Assembly: GCA_037953625.1 (NCBI GenBank)
Contig: CM075649.1
Coordinates: forward strand, 68,417,290 to 68,481,289
Source of the DNA: Crotalaria pallida
Lineage: Eukaryota; Streptophyta; Magnoliopsida; Fabales; Fabaceae
Length of the DNA: 64,000 nucleotides
Reading direction: 5' to 3'
Position numbers and translations under genes: made by a program. Below are positions 24,301-37,477 of the stretch, piece by piece. The first letter of the stretch is position 1. The number at the start of each line of letters is the position of its first letter. The notes beneath the pieces were generated by a model, which was not told where the DNA came from, searched no databases, and worked only from the letters and a program-made list of their open reading frames with translations.

Positions 24301-27300
24301 CCTAATAAACTTTCCTAGACCATTCTAAGCCTTTAGAATACTCTCTTAACCATTCTACACTTGTTAGAACATCCAAGGACTCGTGCTACACCCTCTATAT
24401 CCCTTGGTGTACCAAGCATTGTTTAGGATCATTCTAATGGTTCTTATAAGTCCTAATACACATTCCTAGACCATTCTAAGCCTTTAGAATACTCTCTTAA
24501 CCATTCTACACTTGTTAGAACCTCCAAGGACTCATGCTACACGCTCTACGTCCCTTGGGGACTCAAGCATTGTTTAGGATCATTCTAATGGTGCTTATAA
24601 GTCCAAATACATATTACTAGACCATTCTAAGCCTTTAGAATACTCTCTTAACTATTCTACACTTGTTAGAACCTCCAAGGACTCATGCTACACGCTCTAC
24701 GTCCCTTGGGGACTCAAGCATATTTTAGGATCATTCTAATGGTTCTTATAAGTCCAAATACAGATTCCTAGACCATTCTAAGCCTTTAGATTACTCTCTT
24801 AACCATTCTACACTTGTTAGAACCTCCAAGGACTCATGCTACACCCTCTACGTCACTTGGGGTACCGAGCAATGTTTAGGATCATTCTAATGGTTCTTAT
24901 AAGTCCTAATAAACATTCCTAGACCATTCAAAGCCTTTAGAATACTCTCTTAACCATTCTACACTTGTTAGAACATCCAAGGACTCGTGCTACACCCTCT
25001 ATATCCCTTGGTGTACCAAGCATTGTTTAGGATCATTCTAATGGTTCTTATAAGTCCTAATACACATTCCTAGACCATTCTAAGCCTTTAGAATACTCTC
25101 TTAACCATTCTACACTTGTTAGAACCTCCAAGGACTCATGCTACACACTCTACGTCCCTTGGGGACTCAAGCATTGTTTAGGATCATTCTAATGGTGCTT
25201 ATAAGTCCAAATACATATTACTAGACCATTCTAAGCCTTTAGAATACTCTCTTAACTATTCTACACTTGTTAGAACATCCAAGGACTCATGCTACACGCT
25301 CTACGTCCCTTGGGGACTCAAGCATTGTTTAGGATCATTCTAATGGTTCTTATAAGTCCAAATACATATTCCTAGACCATTCTAAGCCTTTGGAATACTC
25401 TCTTAACCATTCTACACTTGTTAGAACCTCCAAGGACTCGTGCTACACCCTCTACGTCCTTTGGGTTACCAAGCAATGTTTAGGATCATTCTAATGGTTC
25501 TTATAAGTCCTAATACACATTCCTAGACCATTCTAAGCCTTTAGAATACTCTCTTAACCATTCTACACTTGTTAGAACCTCCAAGGACTCATGCTACACC
25601 CTCTACGTCACTTGGGGTACCGAGCAATGTTTAGGATCATTCTAATGGTTCTTATAAGTCCTAATAAACATTCCTAGACCATTCAAAGCCTTTAGAATAC
25701 TCTCTTAACCATTCTACACTTGTTAGAACATCCAAGGACTCGTGCTACACCCTCTATATCCCTTGGTGTACCAAGCATTGTTTAGGATCATTCTAATGGT
25801 TCTTATAAGTCCTAATACACATTCCTAGACCATTCTAAGCCTTTAGAATACTCTCTTAACCATTCTACACTTGTTAGAACCTCCAAGGACTCATGCTACA
25901 CGCTCTACGTCCCTTGGGGACTCAAGCATTGTTTAGGATCATTCTAATGGTGCTTATAAGTCCAAATACATATTACTAGACCATTCTAAGCCTTTAGAAT
26001 ACTCTCTTAACTATTCTACACTTGTTAGAACCTCCAAGGACTCATGCTACACGCTCTACGTCCCTTGGGGACTCAAGCATTGTTTAGGATCATTCTAATG
26101 GTTCTTATAAGTCCAAATACATATTCCTAGACCATTCTAAGCCTTTAGAATACTCTCTTAACCATTCTACACTTGTTAGAACCTCCAAGGACTTGTGCTA
26201 CACCCTCTACGTCACTTGGGGTACCGAGCAATGTTTAGGATCATTCTAATGGTTCTTATAAGTCCTAATACACATTCCTAGACCATTCTAAGCCTTTAGA
26301 ATACTCTCTTTACCATTCTACACTTGTTAGAACATCCAAGGACTCGTGCTACACCCTCTACGTCCCTTGGTGTACCAAGCAATGTTTAGGATCATTCTAA
26401 TAGTTCTTTTAAGTCCTAATGCACATTCCTAGATTCTAAGCCTTTAGAATACTCTCTTAACCATTATACACTTGTTAAAACCTCCAAGGACTCGTGCTAC
26501 ACCCTCTATGTCCTTTGAGGACTCAAGTATTGTTTAGGATCATTCTAATGGTTCTTATAAGTCCTAATAAACATTCCTAGACCATTCTAAGCCTTTAGAA
26601 TACTCTCTTAACCATTCTACACTTGTTAGAACATCCAAGGACTCGTGCTACACCCTCTACATCCCTTGGTGTACCAAGCAATGTTTAGGATCATTCTAAT
26701 GGTTCTTACAAGTCCTAATACACCTTCCTAGACCATTCTAAGCCTTAAGAATACTCTCTTAACCATTCTACACTTGTTAGAACCTCCAAGGACTCATGCT
26801 ACACCCTCTACGTCCCTTGGGGAGTCAAGTATTGTTTAGGATCATTCTAATGGTTCATATAAGTCCAAATACATATTCCTAGACCATTATAAGCCTTTAG
26901 AATACTCTCTTAACCATTCTACACTTGTTAGAACCTCCAAGGACTCGTGCTACACCCTCTACGTCCTTTGGGGTACCAAGCAATGTTTAGGATAATTCTA
27001 ATGGTTCTTATAAGTCCTAATACACATTCCTAGACCATTCTAAGCCTTTAGAATACTCTCTTAAATATTCTACACTTGTTAGAACCTTCAAGGACTCATG
27101 CGACACACTCTACTTCCCTTGGGGACTCAAGCATTGTTTAGGATCATTCTAATGGTTCTTATAAGTCCAAATACATATTCCTAGACCATTCTAAGCCTTT
27201 AGAATACACTCTTAACCATTCTACACTTGTTAGAACCTCGAAGGACTCGTGCTACACCCTCTACGTCACTTGGGGTACCGAGCAATGTTTAGGATCATTC

Positions 27301-27400
27301 TAATGGTTCTTATAAGTCCTAATACACATTTCTAGACCATTCTAAGCCTTTAGAATACTCTCTTAACCATTCTACACTTGTTAGAACCTCCAAGGACTCG

Positions 27401-27446
27401 TGCTACACCCTCTACGTCACTTGTGCTTCACGCTCTACGTCCCTTG
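27401..27446 (+). repeat. 23-bp partial tail duplication (174-bp monomer), copy 1
   Basis: The tail segment is present twice in tandem as two diverged 23-mers. The first begins tgctacaccc (27401-27423) and the second tgcttcacgc (27424-27446). Each ends in cttg. The two halves carry variants from different monomer classes, so the event joined two non-identical monomers. The same structure recurs at 28780-28825, 31213-31258 and 34099-34144. Confidence 0.9.
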
Positions 27447-28779
27447 GGGACTCAAGCATTGTTTAGGATCATTCTAATGGTTCTTATAAGTCCAAATACA
27501 TATTCCTAGACCATTCTAAGCCTTTAGAATACTCTCTTAACCATTCTACACTTGTTAGAACCTCCAAGGACTCGTGCTACACCCTCTACGTCACTTGGGG
27601 TACCGAGCAATGTTTAGGATCATTCTAATGGTTCTTATAAGTCCTAATACACATTCCTAGACCATTCTAAGCCTTTGGAATACTCTCTTAACCATTCTAC
27701 ACTTGTTAGAACATCCAAGGACTCGTGCTACACCCTCTACGTCCCTTGGTGTACCAAGCAATGTTTAGGATCATTCTAATAGTTCTTTTAAGTCCTAATG
27801 CACATTCCTAGATTCTAAGCCTTTAGAATACTCTCTTAACCATTATACACTTGTTAAAACCTCCAAGGACTCGTGCTACACCCTCTATGTCCTTTGAGGA
27901 CTCAAGTATTGTTTAGGATCATTCTAATGGTTCTTATAAGTCCTAATAAACATTCCTAGACCATTCTAAGCCTTTAGAATACTCTCTTAACCATTCTACA
28001 CTTGTTAGAACATCCAAGGACTCGTGCTACACCCTCTACATCCCTTGGTGTACCAAGCAATGTTTAGGATCATTCTAATGGTTCTTACAAGTCCTAATAC
28101 ACCTTCCTAGACCATTCTAAGCCTTAAGAATACTCTCTTAACCATTCTACACTTGTTAGAACCTCCAAGGACTCATGCTACACCCTCTACGTCCCTTGGG
28201 GAGTCAAGTATTGTTTAGGATCATTCTAATGGTTCATATAAGTCCAAATACATATTCCTAGACCATTATAAGCCTTTAGAATACTCTCTTAACCATTCTA
28301 CACTTGTTAGAACCTCCAAGGACTCGTGCTACACCCTCTACGTCCTTTGGGGTACCAAGCAATGTTTAGGATAATTCTAATGGTTCTTATAAGTCCTAAT
28401 ACACATTCCTAGACCATTCTAAGCCTTTAGAATACTCTCTTAAATATTCTACACTTGTTAGAACCTCCAAGGACTCATGCGACACACTCTACTTCCCTTG
28501 GGGACTCAAGCATTGTTTAGGATCATTCTAATGGTTCTTATAAGTCCAAATACATATTCCTAGACCATTCTAAGCCTTTAGAATACACTCTTAACCATTC
28601 TACACTTGTTAGAACCTCGAAGGACTCGTGCTACACCCTCTACGTCACTTGGGGTACCGAGCAATGTTTAGGATCATTCTAATGGTTCTTATAAGTCCTA
28701 ATACACATTTCTAGACCATTCTAAGCCTTTAGAATACTCTCTTAACCATTCTACACTTGTTAGAACCTCCAAGGACTCG

Positions 28780-28825
28780 TGCTACACCCTCTACGTCACT
28801 TGTGCTTCACGCTCTACGTCCCTTG
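28780..28825 (+). repeat. 23-bp partial tail duplication, copy 2
   Basis: Same double 23-mer as at 27401-27446, lying exactly 1,379 bp downstream. Confidence 0.9.
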
Positions 28826-31212
28826 GGGACTCAAGCATTGTTTAGGATCATTCTAATGGTTCTTATAAGTCCAAATACATATTCCTAGACCATTCTAAGC
28901 CTTTAGAATACTCTCTTAACCATTCTACACTTGTTAGAACCTCCAAGGACTCGTGCTACACCCTCTACGTCACTTGGGGTACCGAGCAATGTTTAGGATC
29001 ATTCTAATGGTTCTTATAAGTCCTAATACACATTCCTAGACCATTCTAAGCCTTTGGAATACTCTCTTAACCATTCTACACTTGTTAGAACATCCAAGGA
29101 CTCGTGCTACACCCTCTACGTCCCTTGGTGTACCAAGCAATGTTTAGGATCATTCTAATAGTTCTTATACGTCCTAATACACATTCCTAGATTCTAAGCC
29201 TTTAGAATACTCTCTTAACCATTATACACTTGTTAAAACCTCCAAGGACTCGTGCTACACCCTCTATGTCCCTTGAGGACTCAAGTATTGTTTAGGATCA
29301 TTCTAATGGTTCTCATAAGTCCTAATAAACATTCCTAGACCATTCTAAGCCTTTATAATACTCTCTTAACCTTTCTACACTTTTTAGAACCCCCAAGGAC
29401 TCGTGTTACACCCTCTACGTCCTTTGGGGTACCAAGAAATGTTTAGGATCATTCTAATGGTTCTTATAAGTCCTAATACACATTCCTAGACCATTCTAAG
29501 CCTTTAGAATACTCTCTTAACCATTCTACACTTGTTAGAACCTCCAAGGACTCATGCTACACGCTCTACGTCCCTTGCGGACTCAAGCATTGTTTAGGAT
29601 CATTCTAATGGTGCTTATAAGTCCAAATACATATTACTAGACCATTCTAAGCCTTTAGAATACTCTCTTAACTATTCTACACTTGTTAGAACCTCCAAGA
29701 ACTCATGCTACACGCTCTACGTCCCTTGGGGACTCAAGCATATTTTAGGATCATTCTAATGGTTCTTATAAGTCCAAATACAGATTCCTAGACCATTCTA
29801 AGCCTTTAGAATACTCTCTTAACCATTCTACACTTGTTAGAACCTCCAAGGACTCATGCTACACCCTCTACGTCACTTGGGGTACCGAGCAATGTTTAGG
29901 ATCATTCTAATGGTTCTTATAAGTCCTAATAAACATTCCTAGACCATTCAAAGCCTTTAGAATACTCTCTTAACCATTCTACACTTGTTAGAACCTCCAA
30001 GGACTCATGCTACACGCTCTACGTCCCTTGGGGACTCAAGCATTGTTTAGGATCATTCTAATGGTGCTTATAAGTCCAAATACATATTACTAGACCATTC
30101 TAAGCCTTTAGAATACTGTCTTAACTATTCTACACTTGTTAGAACATCCAAGGACTCGTGCTACACCCTCTACGTCCCTTGGTGTACCAAGCAATGTTTA
30201 GGATCATTCTAATAGTTCTTTTAAGTCCTAATGCACATTCCTAGATTCTAAGCCTTTAGAATACTCTCTTAACCATTATACACTTGTTAAAACCTCCAAG
30301 GACTCGTGCTACACCCTCTATGTCCTTTGAGGACTCAAGTATTGTTTAGGATCATTCTAATGGTTCTTATAAGTCCTAATAAACATTCCTAGACCATTCT
30401 AAGCCTTTAGAATACTCTCTTAACCATTCTACACTTGTTAGAACATCCAAGGACTCGTGCTACACCCTCTACATCCCTTGGTGTACCAAGCAATGTTTAG
30501 GATCATTCTAATGGTTCTTACAAGTCCTAATACACCTTCCTAGACCATTCAAAGCCTTAAGAATACTCTCTTAACCATTCTACACTTGTTAGAACCTCCA
30601 AGGACTCATGCTACACCCTCTACGTCCCTTGGGGAGTCAAGTATTGTTTAGGATCATTCTAATGGTTCATATAAGTCCAAATACATATTCCTAGACCATT
30701 ATAAGCCTTTAGAATACTCTCTTAACCATTCTACACTTGTTAGAACCTCCAAGGACTCGTGCTACACCCTCTACGTCCTTTGGGGTACCAAGCAATGTTT
30801 AGGATAATTCTAATGGTTCTTATAAGTCCTAATACACATTCCTAGACCATTCTAAGCCTTTAGAATACTCTCTTAAATATTCTACACTTGTTAGAACCTC
30901 CAAGGACTCATGCGACACACTCTACTTCCCTTGGGGACTCAAGCATTGTTTAGGATCATTCTAATGGTTCTTATAAGTCCAAATACATATTCCTAGACCA
31001 TTCTAAGCCTTTAGAATACACTCTTAACCATTCTACACTTGTTAGAACCTCGAAGGACTCGTGCTACACCCTCTACGTCACTTGGGGTACCGAGCAATGT
31101 TTAGGATCATTCTAATGGTTCTTATAAGTCCTAATACACATTTCTAGACCATTCTAAGCCTTTAGAATACTCTCTTAACCATTCTACACTTGTTAGAACC
31201 TCCAAGGACTCG

Positions 31213-31258
31213 TGCTACACCCTCTACGTCACTTGTGCTTCACGCTCTACGTCCCTTG
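31213..31258 (+). repeat. 23-bp partial tail duplication, copy 3
   Basis: Same double 23-mer, 2,433 bp after copy 2, in phase with the third core unit. Confidence 0.9.
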
Positions 31259-34098
31259 GGGACTCAAGCATTGTTTAGGATCATTCTAATGGTTCTTATA
31301 AGTCCAAATACATATTCCTAGACCATTCTAAGCCTTTAGAATACTCTCTTAACCATTCTACACTTGTTAGAACCTCCAAGGACTCGTGCTACACCCTCTA
31401 CGTCACTTGGGGTACCGAGCAATGTTTAGGATCATTCTAATGGTTCTTATAAGTCCTAATACACATTCCTAGACCATTCTAAGCCTTTGGAATACTCTCT
31501 TAACCATTCTACACTTGTTAGAACATCCAAGGACTCGTGCTACACCCTCTACGTCCCTTGGTGTACCAAGCAATGTTTAGGATCATTCTAATAGTTCTTA
31601 TAAGTCCTAATACACATTCCTAGATTCTAAGCCTTTAGAATACTCTCTTAACCATTATACACTTGTTAAAACCTCCAAGGACTCGTGCTACACCCTCTAT
31701 GTCCCTTGAGGACTCATGTATTGTTTAGGATCATTCTAATGGTTCTCATAAGTCCTAATAAACATTCCTAGACCATTCTAAGCCTTTATAATACTCTCTT
31801 AACCTTTCTACACTTTTTAGAACCCCCAAGGACTCGTGTTACACCCTCTACGTCCTTTGGGGTACCAAGAAATGTTTAGGATCATTCTAATGGTTCTTAT
31901 AAGTCCTAATACACATTCCTAGACCATTCTAAGCCTTTAGAATACTCTCTTAACCATTCTACACTTGTTAGAACCTCCAAGGACTCATGCTACACGCTCT
32001 ACGTCCCTTGCGGACTCAAGCATTGTTTAGGATCATTCTAATGGTGCTTATAAGTCCAAATACATATTACTAGACCATTCTAAGCCTTTAGAATACTCTC
32101 TTAACTATTCTACACTTGTTAGAACCTCCAAGGACTCATGCTACACGCTCTACGTCCCTTGGGGACTCAAGCATATTTTAGGATCATTCTAATGGTTCTT
32201 ATAAGTCCAAATACAGATTCCTAGACCATTCTAAGCCTTTAGAATACTCTCTTAACCATTCTACACTTGTTAGAACCTCCAAGGACTCATGCTACACCCT
32301 CTACGTCACTTGGGGTACCGAGCAATGTTTAGGATCATTCTAATGGTTCTTATAAGTCCTAATAAACATTCCTAGACCATTCAAAGCCTTTAGAATACTC
32401 TCTTAACCATTCTACACTTGTTAGAACATCCAAGGACTCGTGCTACACCCTCTATATCCCTTGGTGTACCAAGCATTGTTTAGGATCATTCTAATGGTTC
32501 TTATAAGTCCTAATACACATTCCTAGACCATTCTAAGCCTTTAGAATACTCTCTTAACCATTCTACACTTGTTAGAACCTCCAAGGACTCATGCTACACG
32601 CTCTACGTCCCTTGGGGACTCAAGCATTGTTTAGGATCATTCTAATGGTGCTTATAAGTCCAAATACATATTACTAGACCATTCTAAGCCTTTAGAATAC
32701 TCTCTTAACTATTCTACACTTGTTAGAACCTCCAAGGACTCATGCTACACGCTCTACGTCCCTTGGGGACTCAAGCATTGTTTAGGATCATTCTAATGGT
32801 TCTTATAAGTCCAAATACATATTCCTAGACCATTCTAAGCCTTTAGAATACTCTCTTAACCATTCTACACTTGTTAGAACCTCCAAGGACTTGTGCTACA
32901 CCCTCTACGTCACTTGGGGTACCGAGCAATGTTTAGGATCATTCTAATGGTTCTTATAAGTCTTAATACACATTCCTAGACCATTCTAAGCCTTTAGAAT
33001 ACTCTCTTTACCATTCTACACTTGTTAGAACATCCAAGGACTCGTGCTACACCCTCTACGTCCCTTGGTGTACCAAGCAATGTTTAGGATCATTCTAATA
33101 GTTCTTTTAAGTCCTAATGCACATTCCTAGATTCTAAGCCTTTAGAATACTCTCTTAACCATTATACACTTGTTAAAACCTCCAAGGACTCGTGCTACAC
33201 CCTCTATGTCCCTTGAGGACTCAAGTATTGTTTAGGATCATTCTAATGGTTCTTATAAGTCCTAATAAACATTCCTAGACCATTCTAAGCCTTTAGAATA
33301 CTCTCTTAACCATTCTACACTTGTTAGAACATCCAAGGACTCGTGCTACACCCTCTACATCCCTTGGTGTACCAAGCAATGTTTAGGATCATTCTAATGG
33401 TTCTTACAAGTCCTAATACACCTTCCTAGACCATTCTAAGCCTTAAGAATACTCTCTTAACCATTCTACACTTGTTAGAACCTCCAAGGACTCATGCTAC
33501 ACCCTCTACGTCCCTTGGGGAGTCAAGTATTGTTTAGGATCATTCTAATGGTTCATATAAGTCCAAATACATATTCCTAGACCATTATAAGCCTTTAGAA
33601 TACTCTCTTAACCATTCTACACTTGTTAGAACCTCCAAGGACTCGTGCTACACCCTCTACGTCCTTTGGGGTACCAAGCAATGTTTAGGATAATTCTAAT
33701 GGTTCTTATAAGTCCTAATACACATTCCTAGACCATTCTAAGCCTTTAGAATACTCTCTTAACCATTCTACACTTGTTAGAACCTCCAAGGACTCATGCG
33801 ACACACTCTACTTCCCTTGGGGACTCAAGCATTGTTTAGGATCATTCTAATGGTTCTTATAAGTCCAAATACATATTCCTAGACCATTCTAAGCCTTTAG
33901 AATACACTCTTAACCATTCTACACTTGTTAGAACCTCGAAGGACTCGTGCTACACCCTCTACGTCACTTGGGGTACCGAGCAATGTTTAGGATCATTCTA
34001 ATGGTTCTTATAAGTCCTAATACACATTCCTAGACCATTCTAAGCCTTTGGAATACTCTCTTAACCATTCTACACTTGTTAGAACCTCCAAGGACTCG

Positions 34099-34144
34099 TG
34101 CTACACCCTCTACGTCACTTGTGCTTCACGCTCTACGTCCCTTG
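34099..34144 (+). repeat. 23-bp partial tail duplication, copy 4
   Basis: Same double 23-mer, 2,886 bp after copy 3 and 6,698 bp after copy 1. The 6,698-bp offset also links the ctctatat markers at 25752 and 32450 and the ctttggaat variants near 27675 and 34373, so a segment of about 2.1 kb is shared at that distance. Confidence 0.9.
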
Positions 34145-36869
34145 GGGACTCAAGCATTGTTTAGGATCATTCTAATGGTTCTTATAAGTCCAAATACATA
34201 TTCCTAGACCATTCTAAGCCTTTAGAATACTCTCTTAACCATTCTACACTTGTTAGAACCTCCAAGGACTCGTGCTACACCCTCTACGTCACTTGGGGTA
34301 CCGAGCAATGTTTAGGATCATTCTAATGGTTCTTATAAGTCCTAATACACATTCCTAGACCATTCTAAGCCTTTGGAATACTCTCTTAACCATTCTACAC
34401 TTGTTAGAACATCCTAGGACTCGTGCTACACCCTCTACGTCCCTTGGTGTACCAAGCAATGTTTAGGATCATTCTAATAGTTCTTATAAGTCCTAATACA
34501 CATTCCTAGATTCTAAGCCTTTAGAATACTCTCTTAACCATTATACACTTGTTAAAACCTCCAAGGACTCGTGCTACACCCTCTATGTCCCTTGAGGACT
34601 CAAGTATTGTTTAGGATCATTCTAATGGTTCTCATAAGTCCTAATAAACATTCCTAGACCATTCTAAGCCTTTATAATACTCTCTTAACCTTTCTACACT
34701 TTTTAGAACCCCCAAGGACTCGTGTTACACCCTCTACGTCCTTTGGGGTACCAAGAAATGTTTAGGATCATTCTAATGGTTCTTATAAGTCCTAATACAC
34801 ATTCCTAGACCATTCTAAGCCTTTAGAATACTCTCTTAACCATTCTACACTTGTTAAAACCTCCAAGGACTCATGCTACACGCTCTACGTCCCTTGGGGA
34901 CTCAAGCATTGTTTAGGATCATTCTAATGGTTCATATAAGTCCAAATACATATTCCTAGACCATTCTAAGCGTTTGGAATACTCTCTTAACCATTATACA
35001 CTTATTAAAACCTCCAAGGACTCGTGCTACACCCTCTATGTCCCTTGAGGACTCAAGTACTGTTTAGGATCATTCTAATGGTTCTTATAAGTCCTAATAA
35101 ACATTCCTAGACCATTCTAAGCCTTTAGAATACTCTCTTAACCATTCTACACTTGTTAGAACCTCCAAGGACTCGTGCGACACGCTCTACTTCCTTTGGG
35201 GACTCAAGCATTGTTTAGGATCATTCTAATGGTTCTTATAAGTCCAAATACATATTCCTAGACCATTCTAAGCCTTTAGAATACACTCTTAACCATTCTA
35301 CACTTGTTAGAACCTCCAAGGACTCGTGCTACACCCTCTAGGTCACTTGGGGTACCGAGCAATGTTTAGGATCATTCTAATGGTTCTTATAAGTCCTAAT
35401 ACACATTCCTAGACCATTCTAAGCCTTGAGAATACTCTCTTAACCATTCTACACTTGTTAGAACATCAAAGGACTCGTGCTACACCCTCTACATCCCTTG
35501 GTGTACCAAGCAATGTTTAGGATCATTCTAATGGTTCTTATAAGTCCTAATACACCTTCCTAGACCATTCTAAGCCTTTAGAATACTCTCTTAACCATTC
35601 TACACTTGTTAGAACCTCCAAGGACTCGTGCTACACGCTCTACTTCCTTTGGGGACTCAAGCATTGTTTAGGATCATTCTAATGGTTCTTATAAGTCCAA
35701 ATACATATTCCTAGACCATTCTAAGCGTTTGGAATACTCTCTTAACCATTATACACTTGTTAAAACCTCCAAGGACTCGTGCTACACCCTCTATGTCCCT
35801 TGAGGACTCAAGTACTGTTTAGGATCATTCTAATGGTTCTTATAAGTCCTAATAAACATTCCTAGACCACTCTAAGCCTTTAGAATACTCTCTTAACCAT
35901 TCTATACTTGTTAGAACCTCAATGGACTCGTGCGACACGCTCTACTTCCTTTGGGGACTCAAGCATTGTTTAGGATCATTCTAATGGTTCTTATAAGTCC
36001 AAATACATATTCCTAGACCATTCTAAGCCTTTAGAATACACTCTTAACCATTCTACACTTGTTAGAACCTCCAAGGACTCATGCTACACCCTCTAGGTCA
36101 CTTGGGGTACCGAGCAATGTTTAGGATCATTCTAATGGTTCTTATAAGTCCTAATACAAATTCCTAGACCATTCTAAGCCTTTAGAATACTCTCTTAACC
36201 ATTCTACACTTGTTGGAACATCAAAGGACTCGTGCTACACCCTCTACATCCCTTGGTGTACCAAGCAATGTTTAGGATCATTCTAATGGTTCTTATAAGT
36301 CCTAATACACCTTCCTAGACCATTCTAAGCCTTTAGAATACTCTCTTAACCATTCTACACTTGTTAGAACCTCCAAGGACTCGTGCTACACCCTCTATGT
36401 CCCTTGAGGACTCAAGTATTGTTTAGGATCATTCTAATGGTTCTTATAAGTCCTAATACACATTCCTAGACCTTTCTAAGCCTTTAGAATACTCTCTTAA
36501 CCATTCTACACTTGTTAGAACATCCAAGGACTCGTGCTACACCCTCTACATCCCTTGGTGTACCAAGCAATGTTTAGGATCATTCTAATGGTTCTTATAA
36601 GTCCTAATACACATTCCTAGACCATTCTAAGCCTTTAGAATACTCTCTTAACCATTCTACACTTGTTAGAACCTCCAAGGACTCGTGCTACACCCTCTAC
36701 GTCACTTGGGGTACCGAGCAATGTTTAGGATCATTCTAATGGTTCTTATAAGTCCTAATACACATTCCTAGACCATTCTAAGCCTTTAGAATACTCTCTT
36801 AACCATTCCATACTTGTTAGAACATCCAAGGACTCGTGCTACACCCTCTACGTCCCTTGGTGTACCAAG

Positions 36870-37020
36870 CACTGTTTAGGATCATTCTAATGTTCTTATA
36901 AGTCCTAATACACATTCCTAGATTCTAAGCCTTTAGAATACTCTCTTAACCATTATACACTTGTTAAAACCTCCAAGGACTCATGCTACACCCTCTACGT
37001 CACTTGGGGTACCGAGCAAT
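36870..37020 (+). repeat. Recurrent 149-bp monomer class (gg deletion)
   Basis: aggatcattctaatgttc replaces aggatcattctaatggttc, losing two bases at monomer 14-16. Examples are near 36890, 37640, 39148, 42919, 43520, 44728, 46838, 49399, 51510 and 54524. The class is confined to domain 5, always follows a gtgtaccaagcactg tail, and is mostly followed within the monomer by the cctagattc deletion. It is a good domain-specific marker. Confidence 0.85.
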
Positions 37021-37477
37021 GTTTAGGATCATTCTAATGGTTCTTATAAGTCCTAATACACCTTCCTAGACCATTCTAAGCCTTTAGAATACTCTCTTAA
37101 CCATTCTACACTTGTTAGAACCTCCAAGGACTCGTGCTACACCCTCTATGTCCCTTGAGGACTCAAGTATTGTTTAGGATCATTCTAATGGTTCTTATAA
37201 GTCCTAATACACATTCCTAGACCTTTCTAAGCCTTTAGAATACTCTCTTAACCATTCTACACTTGTTAGAACATCCAAGGACTCGTGCGACACGCTCTAC
37301 TTCCCTCGGGGACCCAAGCTTTGTTTAGGATCCTTCTAATGGTTCTTATAAGTCCAAATACATATTCCTAGACCATTCTAAGCCTTTAGAATACACTCTT
37401 AACCATTCTACACTTGTTAGAACCTCCAAGGACTCGTGCTACACCCTCTACGTCACTTGGGGTACCGAGCAATGTTT

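Larger units (their letters stand above)
18083..26387 (+). repeat. Domain 3: alternating 4-mer and 5-mer HOR
   Basis: The marker monomer (aataaaca, usually attcaaagcc, gaacatcc, ctctatatccc, gtgtaccaagcattg) starts at 18083, 18687, 19442, 20046, 20499, 21103, 21405, 22160, 22764, 23519, 24274, 24878 and 25633. Intervals are 604, 755, 604, 453, 604, 302, 755, 604, 755, 755, 604 and 755 bp, all exact multiples of 151. The 4-mer is marker, an acgctctacg monomer, a ggtgcttataag/attactag monomer, then an acagattcc monomer. The 5-mer usually replaces the last with a ttgggttacc monomer followed by an accgagc monomer. The 3-mer and 2-mer steps at 20046-20498 and 21103-21404 look like internal losses. 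Confidence 0.9.
26388..34800 (+). repeat. Domain 4: 1,379-bp core HOR, four copies
   Basis: A nine-monomer core starting with aggatcattctaatagttc and the gcacattcctagattc deletion begins at 26388, 27767, 30200 and 33086. Intervals are 1,379, 2,433 and 2,886 bp. Copies 1 and 2 abut. Copies 2 and 3 are followed by spacers of about 1.05 and 1.5 kb, which contain a rare cctttataat/cactttttagaaccccc monomer (about 29352 and 31785; again about 34670 after copy 4). The core length is 9 x 151, plus 23 for the long monomer, minus 3 for the 148-bp monomer. The right edge is approximate. Confidence 0.87.
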
